From Nocardia aurantia (lineage in GTDB: Bacteria; Actinomycetota; Actinomycetes; Mycobacteriales; Mycobacteriaceae): a stretch of 64,000 bases of DNA. Shown here piece after piece: positions 1-8,908 of this stretch. Both the position numbers and the translations under genes were made by a program. Every line of letters begins with the position of its first letter. Positions within the stretch are counted from its first letter, which is position 1. Location of the stretch: the NCBI RefSeq assembly GCF_009604425.1, contig NZ_WEGI01000006.1:186001-250000 (forward strand), in the 5' to 3' direction. The notes beneath the pieces are model-generated. The model saw only the letters and a program-made list of their open reading frames with translations. It did not search any database and was not told where the DNA came from.

Positions 1-495
1 GCCGACCGCGCGGCCCGTCGCGGCGAGCTCGTCGAACGATTCGCCGAGCAGCCAGGACCGCCCGCGCACCGCCGGTCCCGCGACCTCCTCGATAAGGTCG
101 CGCTGCTCGGCCGACTCCGTGAAACACGCGCGGGGGCGGGAATCGGCGACGATGTGGCGCACCTGTTCCGCCGAGGAGGTGGGGTAGACCGGGACCGTCA
201 CCGCGCCCAGGCTGAGCACGGCGAAGTCCGCCGCCGACCACTCGTAGCTCGTCGCACCGAGGATCAGCACGCGGTCGCCGGCGCCGATCCCCTCGGCCGC
301 CAGCCCCCGCGCGAGACCGAGCACGAGCGCCGCGAACTCCCCGAAGCCGACATCCTGCCAGCCCTCGGCCGTCCGGCGACTGAATACGGCTGCGCCGGAA
401 CGGGTTTCGGCCGACTCGTACACCACGTTCGCCAGGCCGTCGGCGTCGGCCATCGTCACCAGCGGCGCGACATGGTATTCCTGCCGGGTCATCAT
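1..495 (-). CDS. Acyl-CoA synthetase (AMP-binding), N-terminal part, cut by window edge
   Basis: Reading the minus strand from the ATG at 495 gives an open frame to the window edge (about 165 residues). It has the N-terminal half of a long-chain acyl-CoA ligase of the FAA1/FadD15 type: an early VVYESAE segment, a GDRVLILGATSYEW stretch and the VPVYPTSSAEQVRHI stretch that typically precedes the AMP-binding core. The catalytic P-loop and C-terminal lid lie outside the window. The start overlaps the stop of the upstream PfaD-type gene in an ATGATGA junction, so the two are probably translationally coupled. Inference: it activates a fatty or polyketide acid for the same pathway as the PfaD protein. 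Confidence 0.85.
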   Translation of the reverse strand, partial: MMTRQEYHVAPLVTMADADGLANVVYESAETRSGAAVFSRRTAEGWQDVGFGEFAALVLGLARGLAAEGIGAGDRVLILGATSYEWSAADFAVLSLGAVTVPVYPTSSAEQVRHIVADSRPRACFTESAEQRDLIEEVAGPAVRGRSWLLGESFDELAATGRAVG

Positions 496-2123
496 GCTCC
501 CTGGGTCAGCGGAACCGGAACGTAGGTCGAGCATCGGGCCGGCAGCCGGACACCGGCCGCGCGCAAGTGGCCCACCCGCGAGGCGAACGCGGTGCCGCGC
601 ATCATCTGCAGCGCGAGTTCGGCGACGTGCCGGTGGCCCGGAGCGGCGAGGTAGGTCCCCGCCACCCAGTCGTTGAAGGCGCCCATCGCGGGCCCGCACC
701 AGATCTGGTAATCCGCCGCGCGCTCGGGCGTCGCGGCCATGCTCCAGCCCGAGGAGCGGCCGAGGTACCAGCGGAAGATCAGGGCCATCCGCCGTTTCGG
801 GTTGCCGGTGGCCCGTTCGATCTGTTCCGGGTCCCGTTCACTGAAGTACCGCACGCAGTCGGCCCATACATCGTCGAACGAGCGCTGGAGGATCCGCTGC
901 TCGATCTCCGCGCGCTCCGCCGCGGGGATCGCGTGGACGCCGTCGTAACGGCGGTAGGTGTCGTACAGCCGCCGGGCCCGGCTCGCGAACATGGTGCCGC
1001 GCTGCAGGACCTGGACGTCGACCCCGAGTTCGAACATGTCCGACGAGGGCGCCATCACGGTGTCGGCGACCCCGGCGGCGGCCAGCAGCCGCTTCGCCGC
1101 GTCGGACTGCGCGGCCTCCACGGAGGCGTGATTGATCGAGCCGGTGACCACGTAGGCGGCGCCCATCGTGAGCGCCGCGACCGCCGCGGCGGGCGTGCCG
1201 ATGCCACCCGCGGCGCCGACCCGGACCTGCTGCGCGTAACCGCATTCCCGGCGCACCCGGTCGCGCAGCGCGAGCAGGGACGGCAGCAGCACCACCAGCG
1301 GCCGGCGGTCGGTGTGGCCGCCGGAATCGGCCTCACCGGTGATGTCGTCGGCCATCGGGATCGTGGCGGCCAGTTCGGCCTGCTCGGCGGTGATCTCACC
1401 CGATGCGCGCAGATCGCGGACCAGGCCGGCCGGTGCCGGCCGCAGGAACAGCTCGGCGACCTCGCCGCGGGAAACCTTGGCGATCACGCGATTACGCGCC
1501 ACCACCCGGCCGCTCGGCTCCCGGTGCAGCCCGGCGAGCCGGTACCGCACGATCTGCGGCGTCAGATCCATGAACGCCGACGCCTCGACGCAGCGCACCT
1601 CGTGCCGCAGGCAGGCGTCCACGATGGACCGCTCGAGCGCGGGCTCGCTCGGGCTGTGGATCACGTTGCACGCGAACGGCGCACCCGGCGCCTCGCGCCG
1701 GATCGTCGCCAGCGCCTCGTCGATCCGGGCGGGCAGCACACCACCCGCGCCGAACGACGCCAGGAAGCCGGCCCGCGCCATCGCGACCACGAGCCGGGAC
1801 GAGGCGATGCCGTTCGCCATGGCGCCGGCGTGATACGCGTACCGCACACCGTGGGCCTTGCGAAATTCGCTGTCCCCCAACGATTCCGGTCGCAGCGCGG
1901 GCACCGAGGCGAGTACCCGGAGGCCGCGCGCCGCCCCCGGATCCGTCGTCACCGCGACACCACGCTCGTCGCGCACCACGAACACCGGCCTGTCCAGCAC
2001 GGACAGCGCCTGATAGATCGACTCGTCGTCCCTGGCCAGTACGGGCGATGCAATGGGGATGGTCACGTCACCAAGTCTTCGGCGAAATCGGGCGGGGTCA
2101 ATACGGCGGATCGGTAAAACCAT
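492..2123 (-). CDS. pfaD-like: PfaD-family trans-acting enoyl reductase
   Basis: 543 residues, the usual length for PfaD-type, FMN-dependent TIM-barrel reductases that act in trans on polyunsaturated fatty acid or polyketide synthases. Visible signatures are the phosphate-binding GAAGGIGTP loop (about 303-311), the following GAAYVVTGSINHA segment (321-333) and ITGEADSGGH (261-270). The long C-terminal extension with RRMALIFRWYLGRSSGWS is typical of PfaD rather than of simple nitronate monooxygenases. It is read with, and overlaps by 4 bases, the acyl-CoA ligase gene. The partner synthase is not in the window and would be expected to the left. A GTG near 2066 is an alternative start. Confidence 0.9.
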   Translation of the reverse strand: MVLPIRRIDPARFRRRLGDVTIPIASPVLARDDESIYQALSVLDRPVFVVRDERGVAVTTDPGAARGLRVLASVPALRPESLGDSEFRKAHGVRYAYHAGAMANGIASSRLVVAMARAGFLASFGAGGVLPARIDEALATIRREAPGAPFACNVIHSPSEPALERSIVDACLRHEVRCVEASAFMDLTPQIVRYRLAGLHREPSGRVVARNRVIAKVSRGEVAELFLRPAPAGLVRDLRASGEITAEQAELAATIPMADDITGEADSGGHTDRRPLVVLLPSLLALRDRVRRECGYAQQVRVGAAGGIGTPAAAVAALTMGAAYVVTGSINHASVEAAQSDAAKRLLAAAGVADTVMAPSSDMFELGVDVQVLQRGTMFASRARRLYDTYRRYDGVHAIPAAERAEIEQRILQRSFDDVWADCVRYFSERDPEQIERATGNPKRRMALIFRWYLGRSSGWSMAATPERAADYQIWCGPAMGAFNDWVAGTYLAAPGHRHVAELALQMMRGTAFASRVGHLRAAGVRLPARCSTYVPVPLTQGA

Positions 2124-2229
2124 CGTCCGATTCGGTTGTGCGATGGCCGATCCGGGCGCACGCGCACACCGCGGCGCCGCACCCGCGAAGCGATTCGCGA
2201 GTGCGGTGCGCGTTCGGATGATCCGAAAT

Positions 2230-3177
2230 CTATTGTGCCGACACCTGTGTCGGCATCGTGTCCGGGCGGGGCAGGCTGTCGAGCGGTTTGGCCGACTCGA
2301 TGCAGCCGAGGAAGGAACGGACCAGTGGCCGGTTGTCGTCGGCGCGCCACACCGCGCACAGTTCGACGATGGGGACCGGATCGTGCAGCGCGACGGTGAC
2401 GGTCTGCACGTAACCCGGGTTGGCCGAGGCGAATCCGGCGTGCAGCGAGGAGGTGAACCCCACCACCGGCTTCACCGAGACCATGATCCCCATGGCGTTG
2501 GGATCGTCGAGCAGGTGATCGACGCTCAGTTTGATGCCGCTGCGCTCCGCCGCGATGAACAGCGCGTCGTACATCGCGGGGCTCTGCTGGCGCTCGAACA
2601 GGATGCAGGACTGGGTGGCCAGCTCACTGAACGAGGTACGGGACCGGCGCGCCCAGCTGTGCCCGCGGCCGACGACCGCCACCAGCGGCACCTGCAGCAG
2701 CGGCCGGAACTGGAACGTGGCCGAGGCCGGGCGGCCGTACACCAGGGCGATGTCGAGCTCGCCGTCGGCCAGCGCGGTGAGCTGCGGGCCGGTGCGCTTG
2801 TCGACCAGGTTGACGTTGACGTTGGGTAGTATGGTGTTCATCCGGGCCAGTGCCGCGGGCAGAATCCGTTGTCCCGCAGGGAAGTTGTAGCCGATGCGGA
2901 GCACTCCGGCACGGCCGAGCGCTACTTCCCGCACCGCCGTCCGGGCTTCTTCGGTCTGGGTGATGATGGTCCGGGCATGCTCGCGCAGCACCTCGCCGGC
3001 CGGGGTGAGCCCGACCTGATGCGAGGTGCGATCCACGAGCCGGACGCCGAGGCTGCGTTCGAGGCGCTGAAGTTGCTGACTGAGTGAGGGTTGGGCCAGG
3101 TGCAGGCGTGCTGCCGCACGTCCGAAATGCAGTTCTTCCGCAACGGCGAGGAAGGATACCAAGAGTCGTAATTCCAT
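2230..3177 (-). CDS. LysR-family transcriptional regulator
   Basis: 315 residues, standard LysR size. The N-terminal winged helix (about 1-60) has the classic pattern LHFGRAAARLHLAQPSLSQQ, followed by a LysR substrate-binding domain beginning near LRIGYNFPAG. I start at the ATG at 3177 (MELRLLVSF), which places the HTH at the expected distance; the frame is open far upstream but that part is not LysR-like. It is divergent from the ABC importer operon across a 328-bp gap with a T-N11-A palindrome at 3291-3307, so it probably controls the importer. It lies on the same strand as the PfaD gene, 106 bp upstream of it, and could also affect that operon. Confidence 0.93.
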   Translation of the reverse strand: MELRLLVSFLAVAEELHFGRAAARLHLAQPSLSQQLQRLERSLGVRLVDRTSHQVGLTPAGEVLREHARTIITQTEEARTAVREVALGRAGVLRIGYNFPAGQRILPAALARMNTILPNVNVNLVDKRTGPQLTALADGELDIALVYGRPASATFQFRPLLQVPLVAVVGRGHSWARRSRTSFSELATQSCILFERQQSPAMYDALFIAAERSGIKLSVDHLLDDPNAMGIMVSVKPVVGFTSSLHAGFASANPGYVQTVTVALHDPVPIVELCAVWRADDNRPLVRSFLGCIESAKPLDSLPRPDTMPTQVSAQ

Positions 3178-3505
3178 CGTCAGGTCCCGTCCGTGAGGTG
3201 AGATCAGCCTATCCGCTCCGACTAACCGACGGTGAACCCAGTTCGCCATCCGATGGCGCGCAGGTATATATCTGACCAAGGGCACCGGTTGTTCATCGGC
3301 CGTGAACCGCCCTCGGACAATTACGATTTCGGGATTGTCGATTGATTCCGCGAATCGTGCCCGTTCAGACCGCCCGGGACGGCTCCGAGCACCGGAAACC
3401 GTTTCGGCCCAGTTCATTTGCAGTACACGGATGAATGTTCGACTGAGCCGGTCCGCTGTTACACCATATTTCGGGCGGCCCGCCCTGTCGAAGGTGAGTT
3501 CTGGC
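3178..3505. other. Divergent intergenic region, LysR / ABC importer
   Basis: 328 bp with no credible gene. It is less GC-rich than its surroundings (for example the GTATATATC stretch near 3264) and holds the LysR-type palindrome noted separately. Promoters for both divergent units must lie here, but I cannot assign -35 and -10 boxes with confidence. Confidence 0.6.
3291..3307. promoter_or_regulatory. Candidate LysR box (T-N11-A palindrome)
   Basis: GTTCA-TCGGCCG-TGAAC is a perfect 5-7-5 inverted repeat and contains the T-N11-A spacing usual for LysR binding sites. It sits between the lysR-type gene and the importer ATPase gene, about 115 bp from the former and 200 bp from the latter. Binding is inferred. 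Confidence 0.5.
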
Positions 3506-4630
3506 ATGAGTCGTATCCAGTTGCACGGCGTGACCAAGCAATACGGCGATGTCACGGCGGTCGACGGAATCGATCTGGATATCACCGACGGAGAGTTCCT
3601 CGTCCTGCTCGGCCCGAGTGGGTGTGGCAAATCCACGCTGCTGCGCATGATCGCGGGCCTGGTCGAGCCGAGCGCGGGCCGGTTGCTCATCGACGATCGG
3701 GACGTCACCGACGTGCCGCCCGGCGAACGCGATCTGGCCATGGTGTTCCAGAGCTACGCCCTGTACCCGCATCTGTCGGTGGCCCGCAACATCGGCTTCC
3801 CGCTGCGCGCCCGGCGCCGGTCGCGCGCCGACATCCGGCAGCGGGTGACGGAGGTCGCGGGCGCCCTCGACCTCGGGCAGCTGCTCGACCGCAAGCCGCG
3901 CGAGCTGTCCGGCGGGCAGCGCCAGCGCGTGGCGCTCGGCCGCGCCCTGGTCCGTGACCCGGGGGCGTTCCTGATGGACGAGCCGCTGTCCAATCTGGAT
4001 GCGCAGCTGCGCACCTCGACCCGCGCGAACCTCTCCGACCTGCATCGCCGGCTCGGCACCACCTTCGTCTACGTCACGCACGACCAGATCGAGGCGCTGA
4101 CCATGGCCACCCGCGTCGCGGTGCTCAACCGCGGCCGGCTGGAACAGGTCGGGGCGCCCGCGGAGGTGTACGACCGGCCGGCCTCGGTATTCGTCGCGGG
4201 CTTCCTCGGCTCGCCGGCGATGAACCTGGTCGACGCCACGATCGAGACCGTCGACGGCCGGCTGCTGGTCCGCGCGCCCGGAATCGAACTGCCGCTGTGG
4301 CCCGGCGAAACCCCCGCGCGCGAGGTCGTTCTCGGCATCCGGCCGGAGAGCCTGGTCCGGGCCGACGCCGCGACCGCGCCGATCCGGGCCACCGTGGAAC
4401 TGGTCGAGAACATGGGCCACGAGGAGGTCGCCCATCTGGATGCCGGCGGCACCCGCCTGGCGCTGCGCGGCCCCCGCCCGCTGAACCTGACCCCCGGCGC
4501 GAGCACCGGCCTCGCCGTCCCGCTCGCCGCCGTACATCTCTTCGACGCCACCACCGGCCGCCGGCTGGCCTGGCGGGACACCCCGCAACCGGCCGCCGTC
4601 GAGTCCGAATTCGAAACTGCCCCAGCCTAA
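3506..4630 (+). CDS. ugpC-like: Carbohydrate ABC importer ATP-binding protein (UgpC/MsmK/MalK type)
   Basis: 374 residues. Walker A GPSGCGKST (36-44), Q-loop Q82, signature LSGGQ (134-138), Walker B AFLMDEP (154-160) and switch His192 are all present. The C-terminal third forms the OB-fold/TOBE region of the MalK/UgpC subfamily, with VLGIRPESL. The start is the ATG at 3506, immediately before SRIQLHGVTKQYG; the longer upstream frame has no ABC features. It is the first gene of a four-gene importer operon (ATPase, binding lipoprotein, two permeases). Substrate is not readable from the sequence; the family takes maltose-type sugars, glycerol-3-phosphate or glycerophosphodiesters. Confidence 0.93.
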   Translation: MSRIQLHGVTKQYGDVTAVDGIDLDITDGEFLVLLGPSGCGKSTLLRMIAGLVEPSAGRLLIDDRDVTDVPPGERDLAMVFQSYALYPHLSVARNIGFPLRARRRSRADIRQRVTEVAGALDLGQLLDRKPRELSGGQRQRVALGRALVRDPGAFLMDEPLSNLDAQLRTSTRANLSDLHRRLGTTFVYVTHDQIEALTMATRVAVLNRGRLEQVGAPAEVYDRPASVFVAGFLGSPAMNLVDATIETVDGRLLVRAPGIELPLWPGETPAREVVLGIRPESLVRADAATAPIRATVELVENMGHEEVAHLDAGGTRLALRGPRPLNLTPGASTGLAVPLAAVHLFDATTGRRLAWRDTPQPAAVESEFETAPA

Positions 4631-4664
4631 TTGGATCAACCCCGCGAAACAAGGAGTACCCGAG

Positions 4665-6044
4665 ATGATCCGGCATTGGCCGGCCCGCGTCGCCGCGGCC
4701 GCCGTGACCCTGCTCAGCCTGACCGCCTGTAGTGTGGGCACGCCGTCGGGCGGCCCGAGCACGAGCACGGTCGCCACCGTCCCCGAACTCGCGCCCGACC
4801 AGAAGGTCTCGATCACCTTCGAGAGCTACAACCTGTCCACCGCAGGTCCCTGGACCGACACCTTCAACGAGCTGCTCGACAACTTCCGCAAGCAGCACCC
4901 GAACATCACCGTCACCGCCCAGAAGCCCGGCGGCGCATCGGCGAACGGCGTCAACAACTCCATGAGCAGCCTGCAGAGCGAGGTCGCCGCCGGCAACCCG
5001 CCGACGGTCGCCCAGGAGATCTTCGGCGACCTGGATTTCATGGTCGACAAGCTGCACGCGCACGCGCTCGACGACCTCGTCGGCCGGGATGCGGTGCAGG
5101 CCAACTTCGGTGGCGCTCATCCGTTCGCCGACACGGCGAAGCCGCTGGGCGACTGGCACGGCAAGACCTACGGCGTCCCGTTCGTGTTCTCCACCCCGGT
5201 GCTCTATTACAACGCCTCGATCTTCCGCGCGGCCGGGCTGGATCCCGCCAAGCCGCCGGCCACCTGGGATCAGGTGAAGACCGCCGCGCAGGCGATCAAG
5301 AGCCAGACCGGCAAGGACGGCGTCTACATCGACTGCCTCACCAAGGTTTCCGGTGACTGGTGCTATCAGGCGCTGGTCGCGTCGAACGGCGGCAGCGTGC
5401 TCTCGGGCGACGGCAGCAAGCTCACCTTCGCCGACGCCCCCGCCGTCGAGTCCGTCGCCATGGCGCGGGATCTGGTCGGTTCGGGCGTGATGCCGCAGCT
5501 GACCCAGACGCAGGCCTTCCCGCAGTTCGCCGCCGGCAACATCGGCATGTTCCTCGAAAGCAGTTCGCTGCAGGGCACGTTCGCCAAGGGTGCGGCCGAC
5601 GGCCATTGGGATCTGGCCGCCGCGACCATGCCGCGGTTCGGCGCCAAGCCCACCGCGCCGACCAATTCCGGTGCGGCCCTGTTCGTCACCGCGAGCGACC
5701 CGGCACAGCAACGCGCCGGCTGGGAGCTGATCAAATATCTCACCAGCGACGAGGCGTACTCGATCATCGCCCGCAAGATCGGCTACCTGCCGCTGCGCAC
5801 CGCCCTGGTGGACGATCCGAACGGGTCCCTGGCCCCCTGGGTCGCCCAGAATCCCCTGGTGCGGCCGAATCTGGATCAGCTGAAGCGCCTGCACCCCTGG
5901 CTCGCCTTCCCCGGTGACAACTACGTGCAGATCCGCAACGGCATGCTGGAGGCGGTGGAGAAGTCGGTGTTCCAGAACGCCGATCCGGCCGCGACCCTGA
6001 CCGCGGCCCAGCAGCAGGCCCAGGCCCTGATGCCGGCCAAGTGA
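4665..6044 (+). CDS. ugpB-like: Extracellular solute-binding lipoprotein (family 1)
   Basis: 459 residues. A signal peptide ends in the lipobox LTAC with the lipidated cysteine at position 22, followed by a Ser/Thr/Gly linker, as in actinobacterial lipoproteins. The body is a UgpB/MalE-type cluster D binding protein, with an early ITFESYN, then PPTVAQEIFGDLDFMVD and GAALFVTASDPAQQRAGWEL segments. The upstream AAGGAG motif (about 4652) supports the ATG at 4665. It lies 34 bp after the ATPase gene. The next gene starts at its stop codon, although hairpins lie just downstream. It captures the substrate outside the membrane for the two permeases. Confidence 0.93.
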   Translation: MIRHWPARVAAAAVTLLSLTACSVGTPSGGPSTSTVATVPELAPDQKVSITFESYNLSTAGPWTDTFNELLDNFRKQHPNITVTAQKPGGASANGVNNSMSSLQSEVAAGNPPTVAQEIFGDLDFMVDKLHAHALDDLVGRDAVQANFGGAHPFADTAKPLGDWHGKTYGVPFVFSTPVLYYNASIFRAAGLDPAKPPATWDQVKTAAQAIKSQTGKDGVYIDCLTKVSGDWCYQALVASNGGSVLSGDGSKLTFADAPAVESVAMARDLVGSGVMPQLTQTQAFPQFAAGNIGMFLESSSLQGTFAKGAADGHWDLAAATMPRFGAKPTAPTNSGAALFVTASDPAQQRAGWELIKYLTSDEAYSIIARKIGYLPLRTALVDDPNGSLAPWVAQNPLVRPNLDQLKRLHPWLAFPGDNYVQIRNGMLEAVEKSVFQNADPAATLTAAQQQAQALMPAK

Positions 6045-7003
6045 CGGCCACCGGATTCTTCGTGGAAGTGCCTGCGACGCAGGCACTTCCGCACGAGGGC
6101 CGGGCGCTTTCGGTGCGCCCGGCCCGTTGGCGCCGGGTGCTGCGGGCCGCTCCGCCGTACCTGTATCTGCTGCCGGCCCTGGCGTGCGTGATCTTCTGGA
6201 CCTATCGCCCGCTGGCGCAGACCGTGCAGCTGTCCTTCTATCACTGGGACATGTTGCCCACCAGTGCCGCCCGGCCCGCCGGGCTCGACAACTACCGCCG
6301 GCTGCTGACTTCACCGGCGCTGGGCCGGAGCCTCTGGCTCACAGTGGTTTTCATTCTCGGCATGGTGCCGTTCACGATCATCGTGCCGACCTTCGTCGGC
6401 CTGGTCACCCGGCGGCTGCGCGGCCGCACGGCCGCGCTGTACCGCGCGCTGGTGTTCGCCCCGATGCTGGTGCCGCCGGTGGCCGGCGCGGTGGTGTGGC
6501 AGTGGCTGCTCGATCCCCGCTACGGCGCGGTCGACCGGCTGCTGGGCATCGACCTGAACTGGTTGCAGCGAACCGGACCGGCCCAGCTGGCGATCATCGT
6601 GATCACCGGCTGGCACGTGCTCGGATTCGCCTGCCTCATCGTGACCGCCGGGATCGCCGGGATCAACGACGACTACACCGAGGCGGCCGCGCTCGACGGC
6701 GCGAGCCGCGGCCAGACCACCCGCTGGATCACGCTGCCCCTGCTGTCGCCGACGCTGTTGTTCCTGGCGCTGATGACGATCCTGCTGTCCGCGCAGTGGT
6801 CGTTCCCGGTGATCGACAACCTGACCCAGGGCGGGCCGAGCGGGGCCACCACGAACATCTACTACTTCCTCTGGGAGACCGCGTTCCAGGGCTTCGCGGC
6901 GGGCAGCGCGGCCGCCGCCGGCGTGCTGTTCTTCCTCGGCTTCGGTGTCCTGGCGCTGGTGCTGGTGCGCCTGTCCGACCGGTTCGGCGTGCACGACAAC
7001 TGA
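6041..7003 (+). CDS. ugpA-like: ABC sugar permease, MalF/UgpA type
   Basis: 320 residues as drawn from the GTG at 6041, which overlaps the previous stop codon. Six hydrophobic segments are visible, beginning PPYLYLLPALACVIFW (about 38-53). The EAA loop that docks the ATPase starts at EAAALDGAS (214-222). The first 30 codons are doubtful: they contain two perfect hairpins (6064-6090 and 6101-6121) and read as a non-conserved, non-hydrophobic leader. A start at GTG 6113 or 6136 would leave the whole membrane domain intact and make the hairpins intercistronic. No strong ribosome site decides between them. Confidence 0.92.
   Translation: MTATGFFVEVPATQALPHEGRALSVRPARWRRVLRAAPPYLYLLPALACVIFWTYRPLAQTVQLSFYHWDMLPTSAARPAGLDNYRRLLTSPALGRSLWLTVVFILGMVPFTIIVPTFVGLVTRRLRGRTAALYRALVFAPMLVPPVAGAVVWQWLLDPRYGAVDRLLGIDLNWLQRTGPAQLAIIVITGWHVLGFACLIVTAGIAGINDDYTEAAALDGASRGQTTRWITLPLLSPTLLFLALMTILLSAQWSFPVIDNLTQGGPSGATTNIYYFLWETAFQGFAAGSAAAAGVLFFLGFGVLALVLVRLSDRFGVHDN
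6064..6090 (+). other. Perfect hairpin between binding-protein and permease genes
   Basis: Arms GGAAGTGCCTG (6064-6074) and CAGGCACTTCC (6080-6090) pair over 11 bp with a 5-base loop. It is followed by a second stem, CGGGCGC with GCGCCCG (6101-6121). Such structures after a binding-protein gene usually stabilise its mRNA or lower read-through into the permease genes, giving excess binding protein. Confidence 0.7.
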
Positions 7004-7033
7004 ATTCGAGAGATATCCGGAGGACGATCCGAC

Positions 7034-7852
7034 ATGACCGAAACCCGGCGGCCGCGACGGCAGTGGACCGGGCACGTGGTGCTCGGCCTGCTCGGCATCG
7101 CCTGCATCTTCCCCATCTACTGGATGTACGCCACCTCGTTCCGCCGCCCGGCCGACGTGGGCGACGCCTCGCTGTTCCCGTGGCCGCTGTCGATCCAGGG
7201 CTATCGGGACGCGGCGCACATCATCGACATCGGCGGCCTGCTGCTGAACACCTTCGCGGTGGCGGGCCTCACCGCCGCAGGCCAGCTGCTGACCAGCCTC
7301 TTCGCCGCATATGCGTTGACCCGCTGGCGTTTTCGCGGACAGCAGCTGGCCTATCTGCTGTTCGTCGGCACCTGGCTGGTCCCGTTCCAGGTGACGATGC
7401 TGCCCAACTACATCGTGATCGTGCAACTGGGCCTGCTGAACACGCTCGCCGGGGTGATCGTGCCGATGCTGTGCTCGGTGCTCGGGGTGATGATGCTGCG
7501 CCAGCATCTCCAGGCGTTCCCGCGGGAACTTCTGGAGGCGGCGACCATGGACGGCCGGTCCTCGTGGGCCACCCTGTGGACGGTCGTGGTGCCGAATCTG
7601 CGGGCCCCCTTGGCATCCCTGGCCATCCTGCTGTTCATCACCTCGTGGAACGAGTACTTCTGGCCGGCCATGGTGCTGCGGCAGAGTCGCTCGGTGATCC
7701 AGCTGGGCCTGGAGGGATTCTTCTCCCCGGAGGGCACCGACTGGTCCGCGCTGATGGCCGCGGCGGGCCTGGCCTGCCTGCCGGTGTTCGCGTTGTATCT
7801 GGTGTTGCAGCGGCAGATCGTCAGCGCGTTCGTCCGATCGGGTATCCGCTAG
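7034..7852 (+). CDS. ugpE-like: ABC sugar permease, MalG/UgpE type
   Basis: 272 residues with about six membrane segments. The first (VVLGLLGIACIFPIYWMYA) is preceded by a basic cytosolic tail. The EAA loop EAATMDGRS (168-176) is the contact for the ATPase. The AGGAC motif before the ATG at 7034 supports the start. It is the last gene of the importer operon, 30 bp after the first permease, and ends just before a strong bidirectional terminator. With the preceding three genes it makes a complete importer. Confidence 0.94.
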   Translation: MTETRRPRRQWTGHVVLGLLGIACIFPIYWMYATSFRRPADVGDASLFPWPLSIQGYRDAAHIIDIGGLLLNTFAVAGLTAAGQLLTSLFAAYALTRWRFRGQQLAYLLFVGTWLVPFQVTMLPNYIVIVQLGLLNTLAGVIVPMLCSVLGVMMLRQHLQAFPRELLEAATMDGRSSWATLWTVVVPNLRAPLASLAILLFITSWNEYFWPAMVLRQSRSVIQLGLEGFFSPEGTDWSALMAAAGLACLPVFALYLVLQRQIVSAFVRSGIR

Positions 7853-7863
7853 TCCCTCGGAAA

Positions 7864-7901
7864 CGCCGATTGCCGCGGGCCCGACACCGCGGCAATCGGC
7901 G
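7864..7901. terminator. Strong convergent terminator
   Basis: Arms CGCCGATTGCCGCGG (7864-7878) and CCGCGGCAATCGGCG (7887-7901) form a perfect 15-bp stem with an 8-base loop. It lies between the stop codons of the convergent permease and MBL-hydrolase genes, so it can serve both. There is no U-tract, as is common in actinomycetes. Confidence 0.8.
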
Positions 7902-7906
7902 ATCGA

Positions 7907-8752
7907 TCAGCCCCGGACCGCCACGACCGGCTCGCCGGCCTGGAACACCGCGTTCGGCCGGGCCAGATGGATCGGACCCGGGAATTCCGCGGCGGCCTCG
8001 GCCAGCCGCGCCTTCAGCCAGATCTCGTCGGTGGTCGGGAAATGGGTCAGCAGCAGCTGTCCGGCCCCGCCCGCCTGGGCCGCGCGGGCGGCGTCCGCGG
8101 CGCACAGATGCCCGTGCGCACCGGGATCGGACACCTCGAGGGTCGCCTCCGACACGAACAGGCCGATGTTCTCCGCCAATCGCACCAGCGCGTCGGTGGG
8201 ACCGGTGTCGCCGGTGTAGGCGAGCGATCCGCCCGGCGCGCAGACCCGGACGCCGCAATTGGGTTTGGCGTGCCGCAATTCCACGAATTCGATCGTGCTG
8301 ACACCGACGGTCACGATGTCGTCGGGCCGATATTCGCGCACGTCGAACGCCGCGTCGAATACCCGGTCCAGCATCGGCAGCGTGGTCGTGGTCAGCAGGG
8401 ACGACCAGCGTTCCAGCAGCGGGCCCGACCCGGCCGGCAGATACAGTGGCACGCGCGGCAATTCGTGCGGCCCCGGGCCGAAGAACGACGCGGCGCCCGG
8501 ATATCCGGCCAGCGCGATCGGCGCAAGCAGCGACTTGCCCAGCGGCAGTAGGTCGTACACGTGATCGATGTGCAGATGACTGATCACGATCGCGTCGAGC
8601 TCCGCGGAGGTCAGAACGGCCGAGAGCGCGGTGGCGATTCCCGGCCCGCAATCCAGCAGGATACGACTGTCCCCGGTGTCCACCAGATAGCCGGAACTTG
8701 GCTGTCCTTCGGACGGCATGCCCGCCCGGCAGCCGAGCACGGTGATTTGCAT
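7907..8752 (-). CDS. MBL-fold metallo-hydrolase (RNase Z-like)
   Basis: 281 residues. The metal motif HLHIDH (59-64) follows ILLDCGPG, which is typical of the RNase Z / phosphodiesterase side of the metallo-beta-lactamase fold; SLAYTGDTGPTDALVRLA and a late LLTHFPT carry further metal ligands. It starts at the ATG at 8752. It is convergent with the ABC importer. If that importer takes glycerophosphodiesters, a phosphodiesterase would fit, but that is only inference. A true tRNase Z role is less likely because the exosite arm is not evident. Confidence 0.85.
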   Translation of the reverse strand: MQITVLGCRAGMPSEGQPSSGYLVDTGDSRILLDCGPGIATALSAVLTSAELDAIVISHLHIDHVYDLLPLGKSLLAPIALAGYPGAASFFGPGPHELPRVPLYLPAGSGPLLERWSSLLTTTTLPMLDRVFDAAFDVREYRPDDIVTVGVSTIEFVELRHAKPNCGVRVCAPGGSLAYTGDTGPTDALVRLAENIGLFVSEATLEVSDPGAHGHLCAADAARAAQAGGAGQLLLTHFPTTDEIWLKARLAEAAAEFPGPIHLARPNAVFQAGEPVVAVRG

Positions 8753-8908
8753 CCTTGTCTCCGTTCCACGAATCCCCAGAATTCCCGGATCCGCCCGCCC
8801 GGGGCACGCGAATACGGGTCATGTCATCTTGAGTGATTTTCGATCGCAATGAGACGGAAACAGTACTGGGTGAAAATGTTCCACATACTCGATAGTCAGT
8901 GCCTATCG

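Noticed and set aside
4125..6314. 729-residue minus-strand frame opposite the importer genes
   Set aside because: Antisense shadow of well-supported ATPase and binding-protein genes in GC-rich DNA.
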